Origin: Gammaproteobacteria bacterium
Lineage (GTDB): Bacteria > Pseudomonadota > Gammaproteobacteria > Enterobacterales > Alteromonadaceae
Assembly: GCA_018222405.1 (NCBI GenBank)
Contig: JAAFAI010000005.1
Coordinates: 62,001 to 126,000, forward strand
Reading direction: 5' to 3'
Length of the DNA stretch: 64,000 bases
The stretch's first letter is position 1. Each line of letters starts with the position of its first letter. A model generated the notes under the pieces. It did no database searches, was not told the origin of the DNA, and was given only the letters and a program-made list of their open reading frames with translations. The position numbers and the translations under genes were made by a program. Positions 36,457-44,283 of the stretch are shown piece after piece.

Positions 36457-38151
36457 TTAAATTAGCCCTTTGGCCAGTTGCGACGCGGCATATTCTGCAG
36501 CTCTGGCGGTGAGTGCCATATAAGTTAAAGAAGGATTCTGACAGGCCGAAGATGCCATCGCAGCGCCATCAGTCACGAACAGGTTAGGCACATCATGAGC
36601 CTGATTATAGCCGTTCAAAACTGACGTTTTGGAATCCCGTCCCATCCGCGCACCGCCCATTTCATGGATGGCAGAACCGCCGGGATTAGGCCGGTCTGAG
36701 CCAAATAAGACTTTACCGCCTGCCGCCGTTACCATTTTGGCCGCTTCTTCCTTTGCAGCCTTAAGCAGCTGATGTTCATTGTCGCCAAAGGCAAAATGGA
36801 TTTGCAATTGTGGGAAACCATCGGCGTCAGTATTCTCAGTGTCCAGCGTAATGTGATTTTCCGCCCGCGGTAAACACTCGGCAAAACTGGTTAACACAAA
36901 CTTCCAGTCACCCGGTCCTTGCAGGTCCCTGGCAAATGATTCACCAATTCCAACCTCCTTCATACCGCGAGTCCAACCCGCCCGGTACGCTCCTCCCTGA
37001 TAGGAGAATCCGCGGGTATAGGGTTGTTCCTGACTGTCGAGGTTAACAAACCGTGGGATTACCACCCCGGTAGGACGGTTGCCATAATAGTAGCGGTCAT
37101 TAAAGCCCGGTATTACCGAGGCCACGCCAACTGTACTGGCATGATCCATAATATATTTGCCCAGCACACCACTGCTGTTAGCCAGGCCATTGGGAAACGC
37201 TTCTGAGACCGACCGCAACAATAACGCAACGGAATTAAACGCCCCTGCGCACAAAAAGACCAGTTTACTGCGGTAGGTGGTGGTTTGACGAGTTTGGGTA
37301 TCCAACACGTCCACGCCACTGATACGATTAGTGTCGGGATCATGAATTAGCCGCGATGCCATACTGTTTGTCAGCAGGGTTAAATTACCGGTTTTTTGTG
37401 CTGCTGGCAGGGTACTGCTTTGGGTACTGAAATAGGCACCAAAAGAACACCCCCGGGAACAAATTGAGCGGTTCTGGCAAGGGGCCCGCCCCTCGTCAGG
37501 CTTACCTTCAGTGAGGTTTGCAGTGCGCCCTATGGTCAGTCGGCGCTCGGGGAAATGCTCAGCAATTTGCTCGCGCATATATTGCTCTACCGCATTGAGC
37601 GCCATGGGGGGTTGAAACTGGCCATCGGGGAGTTGTGGCAACGCCTCTTTGGCCCCCGAAATTCCTACAAAGGATTCGACTTTGTCATACCAGGGGGCAA
37701 TGTCTTTATAGCGAATCGGCCAGTCAGTTCCGATGCCGTCACGGGCATTGGCGCTGAAGTCGTAGTCACTCCAGCGGTAACACTGGCGTCCCCACATCAG
37801 AGACTTACCACCAAGATGATAGCCCCGTATCCAGTTAAACTTACTATCGCCAGGCGTTTGATAAGGCTGCGCTTTATCGTCCACCCAATAGTCACGATTC
37901 CATTCCGTTAAGTGTCCGGAATGCTGCTGGATGGGATGGTGCTCATCAATATAGTTCTGATCGCCTTCTCCCCTGAAGGGCATCTCCCAGGGCGGCCGCA
38001 TTTCATTTTTATAGCCACTTCGATGCGGAATGTTCTTTCCCCGTTCAACTAACAGCACCTTCAGGCCTTTCTCAGTAAGTTCTTTGGCAGCCCAGCCACC
38101 GGTGATCCCTGAGCCAATCACTATTGCGTCGTATACAGTCTGTTTTGTCAT
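36457..38151 (-). CDS. GMC oxidoreductase, Fe-S type glucoside 3-dehydrogenase catalytic subunit
   Basis: A 564-residue flavoprotein with the FAD motif IVIGSGITGGWAAKEL near 10-25 and C-terminal IHEMGGARMG and SACQNPSLTYMALTARA. In the middle a Cys group, CQNRSICSRGC, resembles the 3Fe-4S site of bacterial FAD-glucose dehydrogenases. It has no signal of its own; the next-upstream gene encodes a hitch-hiker subunit with a Tat-like signal, so the complex is probably exported to the periplasm. Likely reaction: oxidation of a glycoside at C3, feeding electrons to the respiratory chain. The genes overlap by 4 bases. Confidence 0.87.
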   Translation of the reverse strand: MTKQTVYDAIVIGSGITGGWAAKELTEKGLKVLLVERGKNIPHRSGYKNEMRPPWEMPFRGEGDQNYIDEHHPIQQHSGHLTEWNRDYWVDDKAQPYQTPGDSKFNWIRGYHLGGKSLMWGRQCYRWSDYDFSANARDGIGTDWPIRYKDIAPWYDKVESFVGISGAKEALPQLPDGQFQPPMALNAVEQYMREQIAEHFPERRLTIGRTANLTEGKPDEGRAPCQNRSICSRGCSFGAYFSTQSSTLPAAQKTGNLTLLTNSMASRLIHDPDTNRISGVDVLDTQTRQTTTYRSKLVFLCAGAFNSVALLLRSVSEAFPNGLANSSGVLGKYIMDHASTVGVASVIPGFNDRYYYGNRPTGVVIPRFVNLDSQEQPYTRGFSYQGGAYRAGWTRGMKEVGIGESFARDLQGPGDWKFVLTSFAECLPRAENHITLDTENTDADGFPQLQIHFAFGDNEHQLLKAAKEEAAKMVTAAGGKVLFGSDRPNPGGSAIHEMGGARMGRDSKTSVLNGYNQAHDVPNLFVTDGAAMASSACQNPSLTYMALTARAAEYAASQLAKGLI

Positions 38152-38720
38152 CCGTATTTTACTCCTGTCCAGTCGCTGGAAAACGCACGGGGATGCTCAG
38201 AAAGCGGCACATCCGGCTCAAACCTGCCCGGTACCAACACATAATCTAACGCCTCAGTAGCGCCAATCTCAGAGGTGAAATAGCCTAACACGATGAGGGA
38301 TTTCAGGGTTTTCCACGCCGCATATATTTCGGGCATGACCTGCCCTCTGGGATGACCAAAAGCGGCTTCATCCAGTGCCCCCAGAGCCTCAGACAGTGGG
38401 GCATCATCTAGGGTCATAACATCTCCAGCTATCTGTGCTGTGAGTAACTGTTCAAACCGAGAGAGCAGACTGGCTGTTGCCCCACTCAGGCCGTGCGCCA
38501 CTGCGGTATGTAAAAAAGCCGGTACGCCAGCTGCTACCGCGCCCGGTACATTCGTATCAGGGATAACGCGGTCGCAGACCCTACTCAACCAGGGTGCAAC
38601 CGTTTTGGGGTTAACGGCTTTGCTGGCTGCCCATACAGCCGCTGGGGTCATCAGCAGGCCACAGGCTGACATCGCCTGCTTTAACCATACCCGGCGCTGT
38701 TTGTTGTCTATGCTATCCAT
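38148..38720 (-). CDS. Gluconate 2-dehydrogenase subunit 3-like (Tat hitch-hiker) protein
   Basis: A 190-residue small subunit of the gluconate-2-dehydrogenase subunit 3 family. The N-terminus has a twin-arginine motif QRRVWLKQA followed by a hydrophobic stretch (ACGLLMTPAAVWA). The body has the family's CDRVIPDTNVPGA motif near 47-60. It carries its GMC partner through the Tat pathway. Overlap by 4 bases with that gene supports one complex. A separate cytochrome c subunit, usual in such dehydrogenases, is not seen in the window. Confidence 0.86.
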   Translation of the reverse strand: MDSIDNKQRRVWLKQAMSACGLLMTPAAVWAASKAVNPKTVAPWLSRVCDRVIPDTNVPGAVAAGVPAFLHTAVAHGLSGATASLLSRFEQLLTAQIAGDVMTLDDAPLSEALGALDEAAFGHPRGQVMPEIYAAWKTLKSLIVLGYFTSEIGATEALDYVLVPGRFEPDVPLSEHPRAFSSDWTGVKYG

Positions 38721-38730
38721 TTTTTAACTC

Positions 38731-39732
38731 TCATTCAGTAAACGCTTGCGCTTTGGGTCCGACAGGTACGGTCACATTGCCGGTAGCCGCCCACTCCGTG
38801 CCACGCAATAAAAGACTCTTCACGCCGTCATGTAACAAGGTATCAGGGCCGTGTCCTAACGCCACGCAAAATACCCGGCCGCTACCATATTCCACTGTCC
38901 ATACCTGTGGGTTGTCCGCTGCCATGGCTGACATGGACGCTAGCTTTTCAGGGGTGTACAGGTGAGGAGGATACTTTGGCCCTGCGATGGCCGCGGTGTA
39001 AAGCGATGGATCATCATAGGCTGTGGCCAGCACTCTTACCCGGGCTTGCGGATCCCAGTACATATTGGTGTACATGTCATCATTCATGGTCCATACATAT
39101 TCACGCATACCCTGTGTCACCGGATGCTCGTGATCAACAATTTTGACCATAAACGCGTCAGGCGGTGAACGACGACTGCCATGCAGCGGACGCATCGTAC
39201 CGCCAGCCAGCCGTTCAAACGCTGGCCAGGATGGCGCGCCCATATTCAGCGACGCATGGTAAATCACCACGCCACCACCCGTATCTGCATAATCAAACAG
39301 TGCTTGTTCCGGCTCACGGCCCCAACGATTCTCTTCCTTGTCACTGTAATTCCAGCGCCCCAGGTAATTAACAAACACCACATCATAACGTTTCAGCAAT
39401 GCCAGAGTGATAGTTCGCGGATCTTCGATAATGCGCACATCAAACACGCCGCTATCAAGCATCAGACTGCGCAAGCGAGTATTAACGCCCGTCCAGTCGT
39501 GCTCATAGGAACTCTGGCCGGAAATAATCAGCACATTAATGGCCGAGGCGTTAGGCACAGCGGGAACCGCCACGGCCTGAACCGTTTCAGGAGGACGATA
39601 GTCCGGCACGGGGATCACCACACTTTCAGCAGCGACCACATGGCAATGGGAACCAACCAGAAGGAGCGCGCATAACACGCTAAAAAATTTGCCGAACAGG
39701 CAGTTGCTTGCGGGGATTGTACGACACAACAT
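38731..39732 (-). CDS. ThuA-like domain protein, exported
   Basis: A 333-residue protein with a hydrophobic signal region at about 12-34 and a class-I glutamine-amidotransferase-like ThuA fold. INVLIISGQSSYEHDWT, YDVVFVNYLG, GGGVVIYHASLNMG and a late GRVFCVALGHG form the expected core. ThuA proteins accompany 3-keto-disaccharide metabolism (trehalose/sucrose utilisation with ThuB); a hydrolase or isomerase role on keto-glycosides is suspected. Neighbours fit: a 3-dehydrogenase on one side and a C-deglycosidase pair on the other. RBS AGGGAG is clear. Confidence 0.83.
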   Translation of the reverse strand: MLCRTIPASNCLFGKFFSVLCALLLVGSHCHVVAAESVVIPVPDYRPPETVQAVAVPAVPNASAINVLIISGQSSYEHDWTGVNTRLRSLMLDSGVFDVRIIEDPRTITLALLKRYDVVFVNYLGRWNYSDKEENRWGREPEQALFDYADTGGGVVIYHASLNMGAPSWPAFERLAGGTMRPLHGSRRSPPDAFMVKIVDHEHPVTQGMREYVWTMNDDMYTNMYWDPQARVRVLATAYDDPSLYTAAIAGPKYPPHLYTPEKLASMSAMAADNPQVWTVEYGSGRVFCVALGHGPDTLLHDGVKSLLLRGTEWAATGNVTVPVGPKAQAFTE

Positions 39733-39802
39733 AATAGTCTCCCTAATAGCGAGGGGTTGCTGGTAAAGCCCAGGCTTAAACCAGCAATGCCCTCGACCTT
39801 AG

Positions 39803-40189
39803 TTACAACACTAACGTTTTAACGTCACCGGAAGTCGGCACGAAGGGTAGATAAGATACTCGCATAGTGATTGCGACACTGACCTCATGTTCACCTTTAG
39901 TTACCGGCGAATCGGTTAATGCAATCACTTTGGCCTTTTCACCGAAATTCCAGCGATCGCCATATTCCGTTTCCATCTCATCGAGCGTCCACATATTGCC
40001 GCGTACCGCAAAGCGAACGTTTTCACGGTCAATATCCTTGCCATCGATAACGACTTGTATGTTTTCGACCATCGACAACCCCAGACCACGATAGTAGGGC
40101 AAACGGGCCAGCACGCTGACACCTGTACGTCCATCCGCGAGCTGCTCGGCGGCCAGACTGTCTTCAACAATAATTTTATTATCAAACAT
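39803..40189 (-). CDS. C-glycoside deglycosidase beta subunit, DUF6379 (pair 2)
   Basis: A 128-residue homologue of the gene at 33969. Shared landmarks are RLPYYRGLGLSMVENIQVVI, DGKDIDRENVRF, a WTLDEME stretch, DRWNFGEKA and a closing MRVSYLPF. It follows the alpha subunit by 8 bases on the minus strand, the opposite order to pair 1. The subunit supplies part of the active-site wall in known C-deglycosidases. Confidence 0.82.
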   Translation of the reverse strand: MFDNKIIVEDSLAAEQLADGRTGVSVLARLPYYRGLGLSMVENIQVVIDGKDIDRENVRFAVRGNMWTLDEMETEYGDRWNFGEKAKVIALTDSPVTKGEHEVSVAITMRVSYLPFVPTSGDVKTLVL

Positions 40190-40197
40190 CCTGCCTC

Positions 40198-41187
40198 CTA
40201 CTTGGCATACTGACTAATGAGCGTGTCCAGCATTTTCTGCTGGCGTGACACCTGAGTAACCGAATCAACTTCCTGAGCATCTTCAACCCAACGGTTACCT
40301 TCGTATTCGGAGCAAATATAGCCATTGTAGCCCCCCTCGCTGAGTACCTTGATGATGTCTTCATAGGGAATAGAGGGCTCCACGAGATCGTCAGTCATCT
40401 CATAAAACTTACCGTGAATATTATGGATCCGATTCATGTGCGCAAGCATACGTTTTGGCTCATAGGCCGCGTTATGGCGTAGTGATTCGGCCATGGCGAT
40501 AGCAGGCCCGGTACCGCCCATTTCACGCACATTTTGAATCACATATTCACTCAGGACACGATCTTCATAGGCCTTTTCAACATAATCAGCGATCTTCTGC
40601 GGAACACCGTTGCGGATAAAACGCGCTTTCCACACCTGCGGAAACTTATCCAGGAACATGCCCATATCGGGCAGAAACCCTAAGGCATCTGAACCGCATT
40701 TATCGTAAGCCTCTGCGTGACGGAGGATCCACGGATGATCAAAATGCAGCGGCGCATGAACCTCCAGTAATAACTTGACCCCTGCTTCTTCTGCGTATGG
40801 CGCCGCCGCAACCAGCACCTCAGGATCGATAGACACCAGTGCACGCAAAAACGGCGCACCCAGTTGCCTGGCAAAATCTATATCCCGTCGAATACTCGCC
40901 ACCTGTTCATCAAATGGCATTAAACGGCCTTTGTAACGTTTATAATCGAGCATAAAATCGTGAGAAACTGGCGTGGTGCCGTATTTCTCCATCAATGCAT
41001 GCCAGTGTTCTATATCCGACGTTTTTGCCGGTTGCTCGGGATATCCCCAAAAACTTTGTTCGCCTATAACCTCAATGCCAAAAGCACCGATTTCAGCACA
41101 AGTGCGAATACAATCTTCCAGGTTCATTTTCCCAAGAAAGGTCTCATGCTGAAAACTATACAGGCTGACGCCTCTTTTTATCGACAT
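40198..41187 (-). CDS. C-glycoside deglycosidase alpha subunit, TIM barrel (pair 2)
   Basis: A 329-residue TIM barrel starting at ATG 41187 after GGAGATAG; the frame extending to 41211 has no site. Metal ligands by position: Glu142 (LLEVHAP), Asp174 (LPDMGMF), His258 (NIHGKFYE) and Glu294 (CSEYEGN). Together with its DUF6379 partner it should split C-C or C-O bonds of 3-keto glycosides. The operon also carries the Fe-S GMC dehydrogenase and ThuA, so the oxidation and cleavage steps are genetically linked. Confidence 0.85.
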   Translation of the reverse strand: MSIKRGVSLYSFQHETFLGKMNLEDCIRTCAEIGAFGIEVIGEQSFWGYPEQPAKTSDIEHWHALMEKYGTTPVSHDFMLDYKRYKGRLMPFDEQVASIRRDIDFARQLGAPFLRALVSIDPEVLVAAAPYAEEAGVKLLLEVHAPLHFDHPWILRHAEAYDKCGSDALGFLPDMGMFLDKFPQVWKARFIRNGVPQKIADYVEKAYEDRVLSEYVIQNVREMGGTGPAIAMAESLRHNAAYEPKRMLAHMNRIHNIHGKFYEMTDDLVEPSIPYEDIIKVLSEGGYNGYICSEYEGNRWVEDAQEVDSVTQVSRQQKMLDTLISQYAK

Positions 41188-41264
41188 AACTATCTCCGAT
41201 AGCGTTTTCAATTGTCTTTAGTGTGGGCACTGTCACCCACGCGTTGGCCCTGCATGGCCCTCTC

Positions 41265-41278
41265 CTGTTATATAACAG
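41265..41278. promoter_or_regulatory. Perfect 14-bp palindrome before deglycosidase pair 2
   Basis: CTGTTATATAACAG, fully self-complementary, 78 bp before the alpha-subunit start and after the MFS gene. It may be an operator for an internal promoter; no identical copy was noticed elsewhere. Confidence 0.35.
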
Positions 41279-41339
41279 CTGCAGGTTAACCGTTGCGCCG
41301 CAGGGCTTGTTAAAGCCAGGCGTCACAACCGAATCAGTT

Positions 41340-42599
41340 TTAACTGTGCGAGGCGACTGGTTTATTCTTTGATCGCCCGATAAAATGAAAGATCAGTGCC
41401 ACTATTGCGGCGGTAATGCCAATCAACCCCGCCACTTCAAAGGCGCCTTGTACCGACCCAATGACTTTTTCGACGCGCGCCACCAGCCAGGGGCTGGAAA
41501 ACTGCCCAAAGAAGAAACAGGATGCCCAAATGCCCATCCCGCGACCGCGATGTTGGGGAGCTACTTTTGTTTGTGTCCAGGCAATCAGACAGGGGACCGA
41601 CATCCCGGCACCGGTTTGTTGTATTACCAGGCCTGCGACCAGAAGCGGCACCGAGTCAGCCAGCCCCATGATGAGCAAACCGCTGCACAGCACTGCAAAA
41701 AACGCCCCTAACTGTATCGCATTGGATTGTTTTCCGAGTAATCTGAAAATCAACGCCCCGACCATCACGAATAAGCTGGGGATCGCCGACAACTCGCTTA
41801 TTCTAGAGGGTTCGGTTATACCTACCTCACGAAAAACCAGTCCACCAGAAATAATAAATACATAATAGAGTGCAGAGGCCAGCAGTGTTACGCCACCAAT
41901 CATCATCATGGTGAGTACCGGGAACGGCGTCTTAACCGCTTCTGACTGCTCAGTGTGCACCGGTTGTGCCGATTGCGCCGGCTTTGCCGGTTGCGCTGTG
42001 CTGTTGGCTCGACTTTCAGGCTCGGTTAAATAACGAGCCATCAACGCGAAAATAACAAACGCCACGGCATAAATCAGGAACACACCATTCCATTGAATTT
42101 CAGTAGCCGGGCCGGCTAAGCGAATTACAATGGCGCCTAAGAAAGGACCGGCCAATCCCTGCAGGAACAGCCAGTCGCGACGGCCTTCATCCTGCCAGTA
42201 GTCTGCAATCAGGGTATTGACCGCCGTAATAATAATGGCTTCAGAGAAGCCAAGTAGAAATCTGCTGCCCATCATCACGTAGAGATCTGTCAGGAAAAAA
42301 GGTGTCACCCCAAACACGCCGTAAAAGAATGTTGCCCAAAGCAGTGGTTTTACCCGACCAAACTTATCCACCAGTAGGCCGGCAAATGATGCGGTAAGTG
42401 CAATGGCCAGCCCCGGCGCCGACACCATTAACGGCACGAGTTCCCTGGCGTTAGGGTGATCTTTAAAATGATCAATAATCGACGGTAACGCCGGAAACAT
42501 AGAAACAATGGCAAATAACGGCAAAAACGCCGATATCACGATGATCAGTCCCTGCGGAACTAAGGTTAAGCGCTTAAAAAACTCAAAAATTTTGCTCAT
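41340..42599 (-). CDS. MFS transporter (first gene of the TetR-linked operon)
   Basis: A 419-residue carrier with twelve predicted membrane helices. The loop signature GLLVDKFGRVKPLL lies near residue 75, and a long central loop rich in Ala-Gln-Pro (about 200-220) separates the halves. I use ATG 42599; a TTG six bases upstream is possible. It leads the operon MFS - TIM - DUF6379 - ThuA - hitch-hiker - GMC - Qnr and has the perfect operator 36 bp upstream. It is related to the carriers at 47933 and 55297. Glycoside or sugar import is the likely role. Confidence 0.85.
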   Translation of the reverse strand: MSKIFEFFKRLTLVPQGLIIVISAFLPLFAIVSMFPALPSIIDHFKDHPNARELVPLMVSAPGLAIALTASFAGLLVDKFGRVKPLLWATFFYGVFGVTPFFLTDLYVMMGSRFLLGFSEAIIITAVNTLIADYWQDEGRRDWLFLQGLAGPFLGAIVIRLAGPATEIQWNGVFLIYAVAFVIFALMARYLTEPESRANSTAQPAKPAQSAQPVHTEQSEAVKTPFPVLTMMMIGGVTLLASALYYVFIISGGLVFREVGITEPSRISELSAIPSLFVMVGALIFRLLGKQSNAIQLGAFFAVLCSGLLIMGLADSVPLLVAGLVIQQTGAGMSVPCLIAWTQTKVAPQHRGRGMGIWASCFFFGQFSSPWLVARVEKVIGSVQGAFEVAGLIGITAAIVALIFHFIGRSKNKPVASHS

Positions 42600-42634
42600 T
42601 GGCAATCTGTCCTGCCGCTAACTCACTTTAATTA

Positions 42635-42650
42635 TAGAATATTGATTCTA
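42635..42650. promoter_or_regulatory. Perfect palindromic operator TAGAAT-N4-ATTCTA
   Basis: TAGAAT-ATTG-ATTCTA, 36 bp before the MFS start codon, in the region divergent from the TetR gene. It is identical in both half-sites to 33750-33765. Confidence 0.7.
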
Positions 42651-43098
42651 ATTAATGAGTCAAGTGATTTTGTTAATTATTTATGTCTTCAGTGTAAATT
42701 ACCCTCCTAATATTTAACACCCGTGTTCGATCAGAACACGGAACCAGCCCTTTCGGTACGAACAATGCCAGTATGACGACGTCGGCATATTCGTTTCTAA
42801 TACCCTATTGTACGGCAGAGAGAGTGCCCGATTCGTTGGTTAGAGATGACCAAGATTTGCCCAACAAATGGTTGTTCCCCGGCACACTGCTTCCCCGTCC
42901 AGACTCCGTAGCGGGCGACCACGGCGGCCGGCTAACGCCGGCGCTGTTCATCGCCGAATGCACAACCGACCGACATGAATTAGAACAATAACTCACTTTA
43001 TTTCGGGTTGGATGCAGGGTTAAGAACGTCGCGTAGTTTTGAGCGCGGATGGCATCGCGCAGGTTTGATTGTGCGTAAATTTATTTAACTTCTAAATA
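42651..43098. other. Long divergent intergenic region
   Basis: About 450 bases between the MFS operon and the TetR gene. Short open stretches exist at 42773-42991 on both strands but lack ribosome sites and recognisable motifs. A GCCGGC-TAAC-GCCGGC hairpin is at 42927-42942. The GC-rich middle contrasts with AT-rich ends, so it could be inserted or decayed sequence. Confidence 0.4.
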
Positions 43099-43114
43099 TG
43101 AAAAGTGTATTCTA
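43099..43114. promoter_or_regulatory. Half-conserved operator before tetR
   Basis: TGAAAA-GTGT-ATTCTA: the right half equals the operator, the left half matches at 3 of 6 positions. It is 46 bp before the TetR start codon, which would fit autoregulation. Confidence 0.35.
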
Positions 43115-43159
43115 ATTTAATCGAAAAATAACAATGCCAACAAATCGTAGGAAACATGC

Positions 43160-43816
43160 GTGACAACGCCCAAAAGCTACCTTAAAGAGCCTAAACAAAA
43201 CCGCAGCAAAGCTTCGCTGGAGAGACTGCTCAGTGCAGCATCGGAGTTACTGATAGAAAAGGGCTACAAAGACTTTACGCTGCAGGAAGTCAGCAAACGT
43301 GCCAAAGTATCGATTGGTTCTATTTACAATCGTTTTAAGAGCAAGGAAGACCTGATTCGACTCATACAACAACGGGCACTGGAGTCGCTGGAAGTGGAAT
43401 CGGCAATGGTGATCACCCGCATTCGCCGTAAACAACTTAAATTGCGTTTGCTGGTGCCGGAAGTCATTGCCGAGTACGGTAACCTACTTAACAAATATAA
43501 AGGCATTTTGCGCCCGTTAATGGAAGTATCAGCGGTAGATGAAGTTGTATTGGCCTATGGGAAAACCCACGCAGCACAGAACATCGCTGATTTTATTCAA
43601 CTGTTGCTGGAGTGCAAAGACGAAATATCCCAACCAGCCCCTGAGCGAGCAGTCGACCATATTTTTAAAGTTGTCTATGCCGCACTGGCCCGATATTTGG
43701 GTCTTGGTATCATGGACAATGTCTCCGGTGAAGGCGACTGGGAAGAGCTGCTCGATGACCTCAGTCAAATTACCCTGCACTACCTATTAGGCCACCCTGA
43801 TAATCTGAAAGAATAA
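43160..43816 (+). CDS. TetR/AcrR-family regulator
   Basis: A 218-residue regulator starting at GTG 43160 with AGGA upstream. The N-terminal helix-turn-helix is typical: LLSAASELLIEKGYKDFTL, VSKRAKVSIGSIYNRFKSKE (about residues 24-65). The C-terminal helical domain would bind a ligand, perhaps a pathway aromatic or glycoside. It is divergent from the large MFS-to-Qnr operon. The palindrome found before three operons is of the size TetR dimers bind, making this the best candidate for its reader. A hairpin terminator follows. Confidence 0.88.
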   Translation: MTTPKSYLKEPKQNRSKASLERLLSAASELLIEKGYKDFTLQEVSKRAKVSIGSIYNRFKSKEDLIRLIQQRALESLEVESAMVITRIRRKQLKLRLLVPEVIAEYGNLLNKYKGILRPLMEVSAVDEVVLAYGKTHAAQNIADFIQLLLECKDEISQPAPERAVDHIFKVVYAALARYLGLGIMDNVSGEGDWEELLDDLSQITLHYLLGHPDNLKE

Positions 43817-43838
43817 TAATGAAACACCAGACGCTAAT

Positions 43839-43867
43839 GCGCTCTGCAAGCAGAGCGCCAGGCTTTT
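43839..43867 (+). terminator. Terminator after tetR
   Basis: Stem GCGCTCT / AGAGCGC around GCAAGC, then CAGGCTTTT. It lies 22 bases after the TetR stop. Confidence 0.65.
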
Positions 43868-44135
43868 ACTCTATAATATCGACTTTCACAGCCTTCCCTG
43901 CTCTTGCATGAGGGGCTCCCCACAGTTTTATATTACCACTTTCCAATACCTTGTTGAGCTTCTGATCACGGGCAATAACCACCATGGCTGCATAGGTCAC
44001 ATCGATACCCAGATTGGTGGTCGCCTCTACAGCAGAGGCCCGGGCAGTTCGCCCGGCCAGCTCGGGGGTAAAGTTAGGCGTGAACGGATTTATCTTCTGA
44101 AAATCAGGCTCAACAGGTCGCTGTCCTGCTGCCGC
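43866..44135 (-). pseudogene. Unidentified coding remnant, C-terminal part of a protein
   Basis: On the minus strand a 90-codon frame is open from 44135 to the TAA at 43866-43868, with no start codon of its own near the beginning. The reading has strong protein character: INPFTPNFTPELAGRTARAS, NLGIDVTYAAMVVIARD and KLWGAPHARAGKAVKVDI. It is cut at the 5' side by a stop at 44136. I do not recognise the family. It probably is the tail of a decayed gene upstream in the orientation of the rhamnosidase gene. Confidence 0.45.
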
Positions 44136-44263
44136 TTAACCTGTAATGCGCACCCGGCGATTGAAGCTTCGATAGCACCGTGGCAACTGAGCCTTTTAGA
44201 GAGTGTCGGCGGTCTACGCGTAATTCAGTTGCCTTCCCACACTCTTTTCCTGAGTATTTACTG

Positions 44264-44283
44264 AAAATGCCACTACTGGCATT
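44264..44283 (-). terminator. Weak hairpin at the end of the GH106 gene
   Basis: On the minus strand AATGCCA-GTAG-TGGCATT, overlapping the stop codon and followed by TTC. A weak terminator at best. Confidence 0.35.

Noticed and set aside
41990..42005. Repeat in the MFS gene (Ala-Gln-Pro rich loop) as a mobile or CRISPR-like repeat
   Set aside because: It is an in-frame low-complexity linker between the two halves of the carrier, with no spacer structure.
42773..42996. Short open frames on both strands in the MFS-tetR intergenic region
   Set aside because: No ribosome site, no hydrophobic or motif pattern, and both strands open equally, as expected from GC-rich non-coding DNA.
43908..44264. 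Plus-strand open frame of 118 codons after tetR
   Set aside because: No ribosome site or motif, and it lies opposite a better minus-strand coding remnant.
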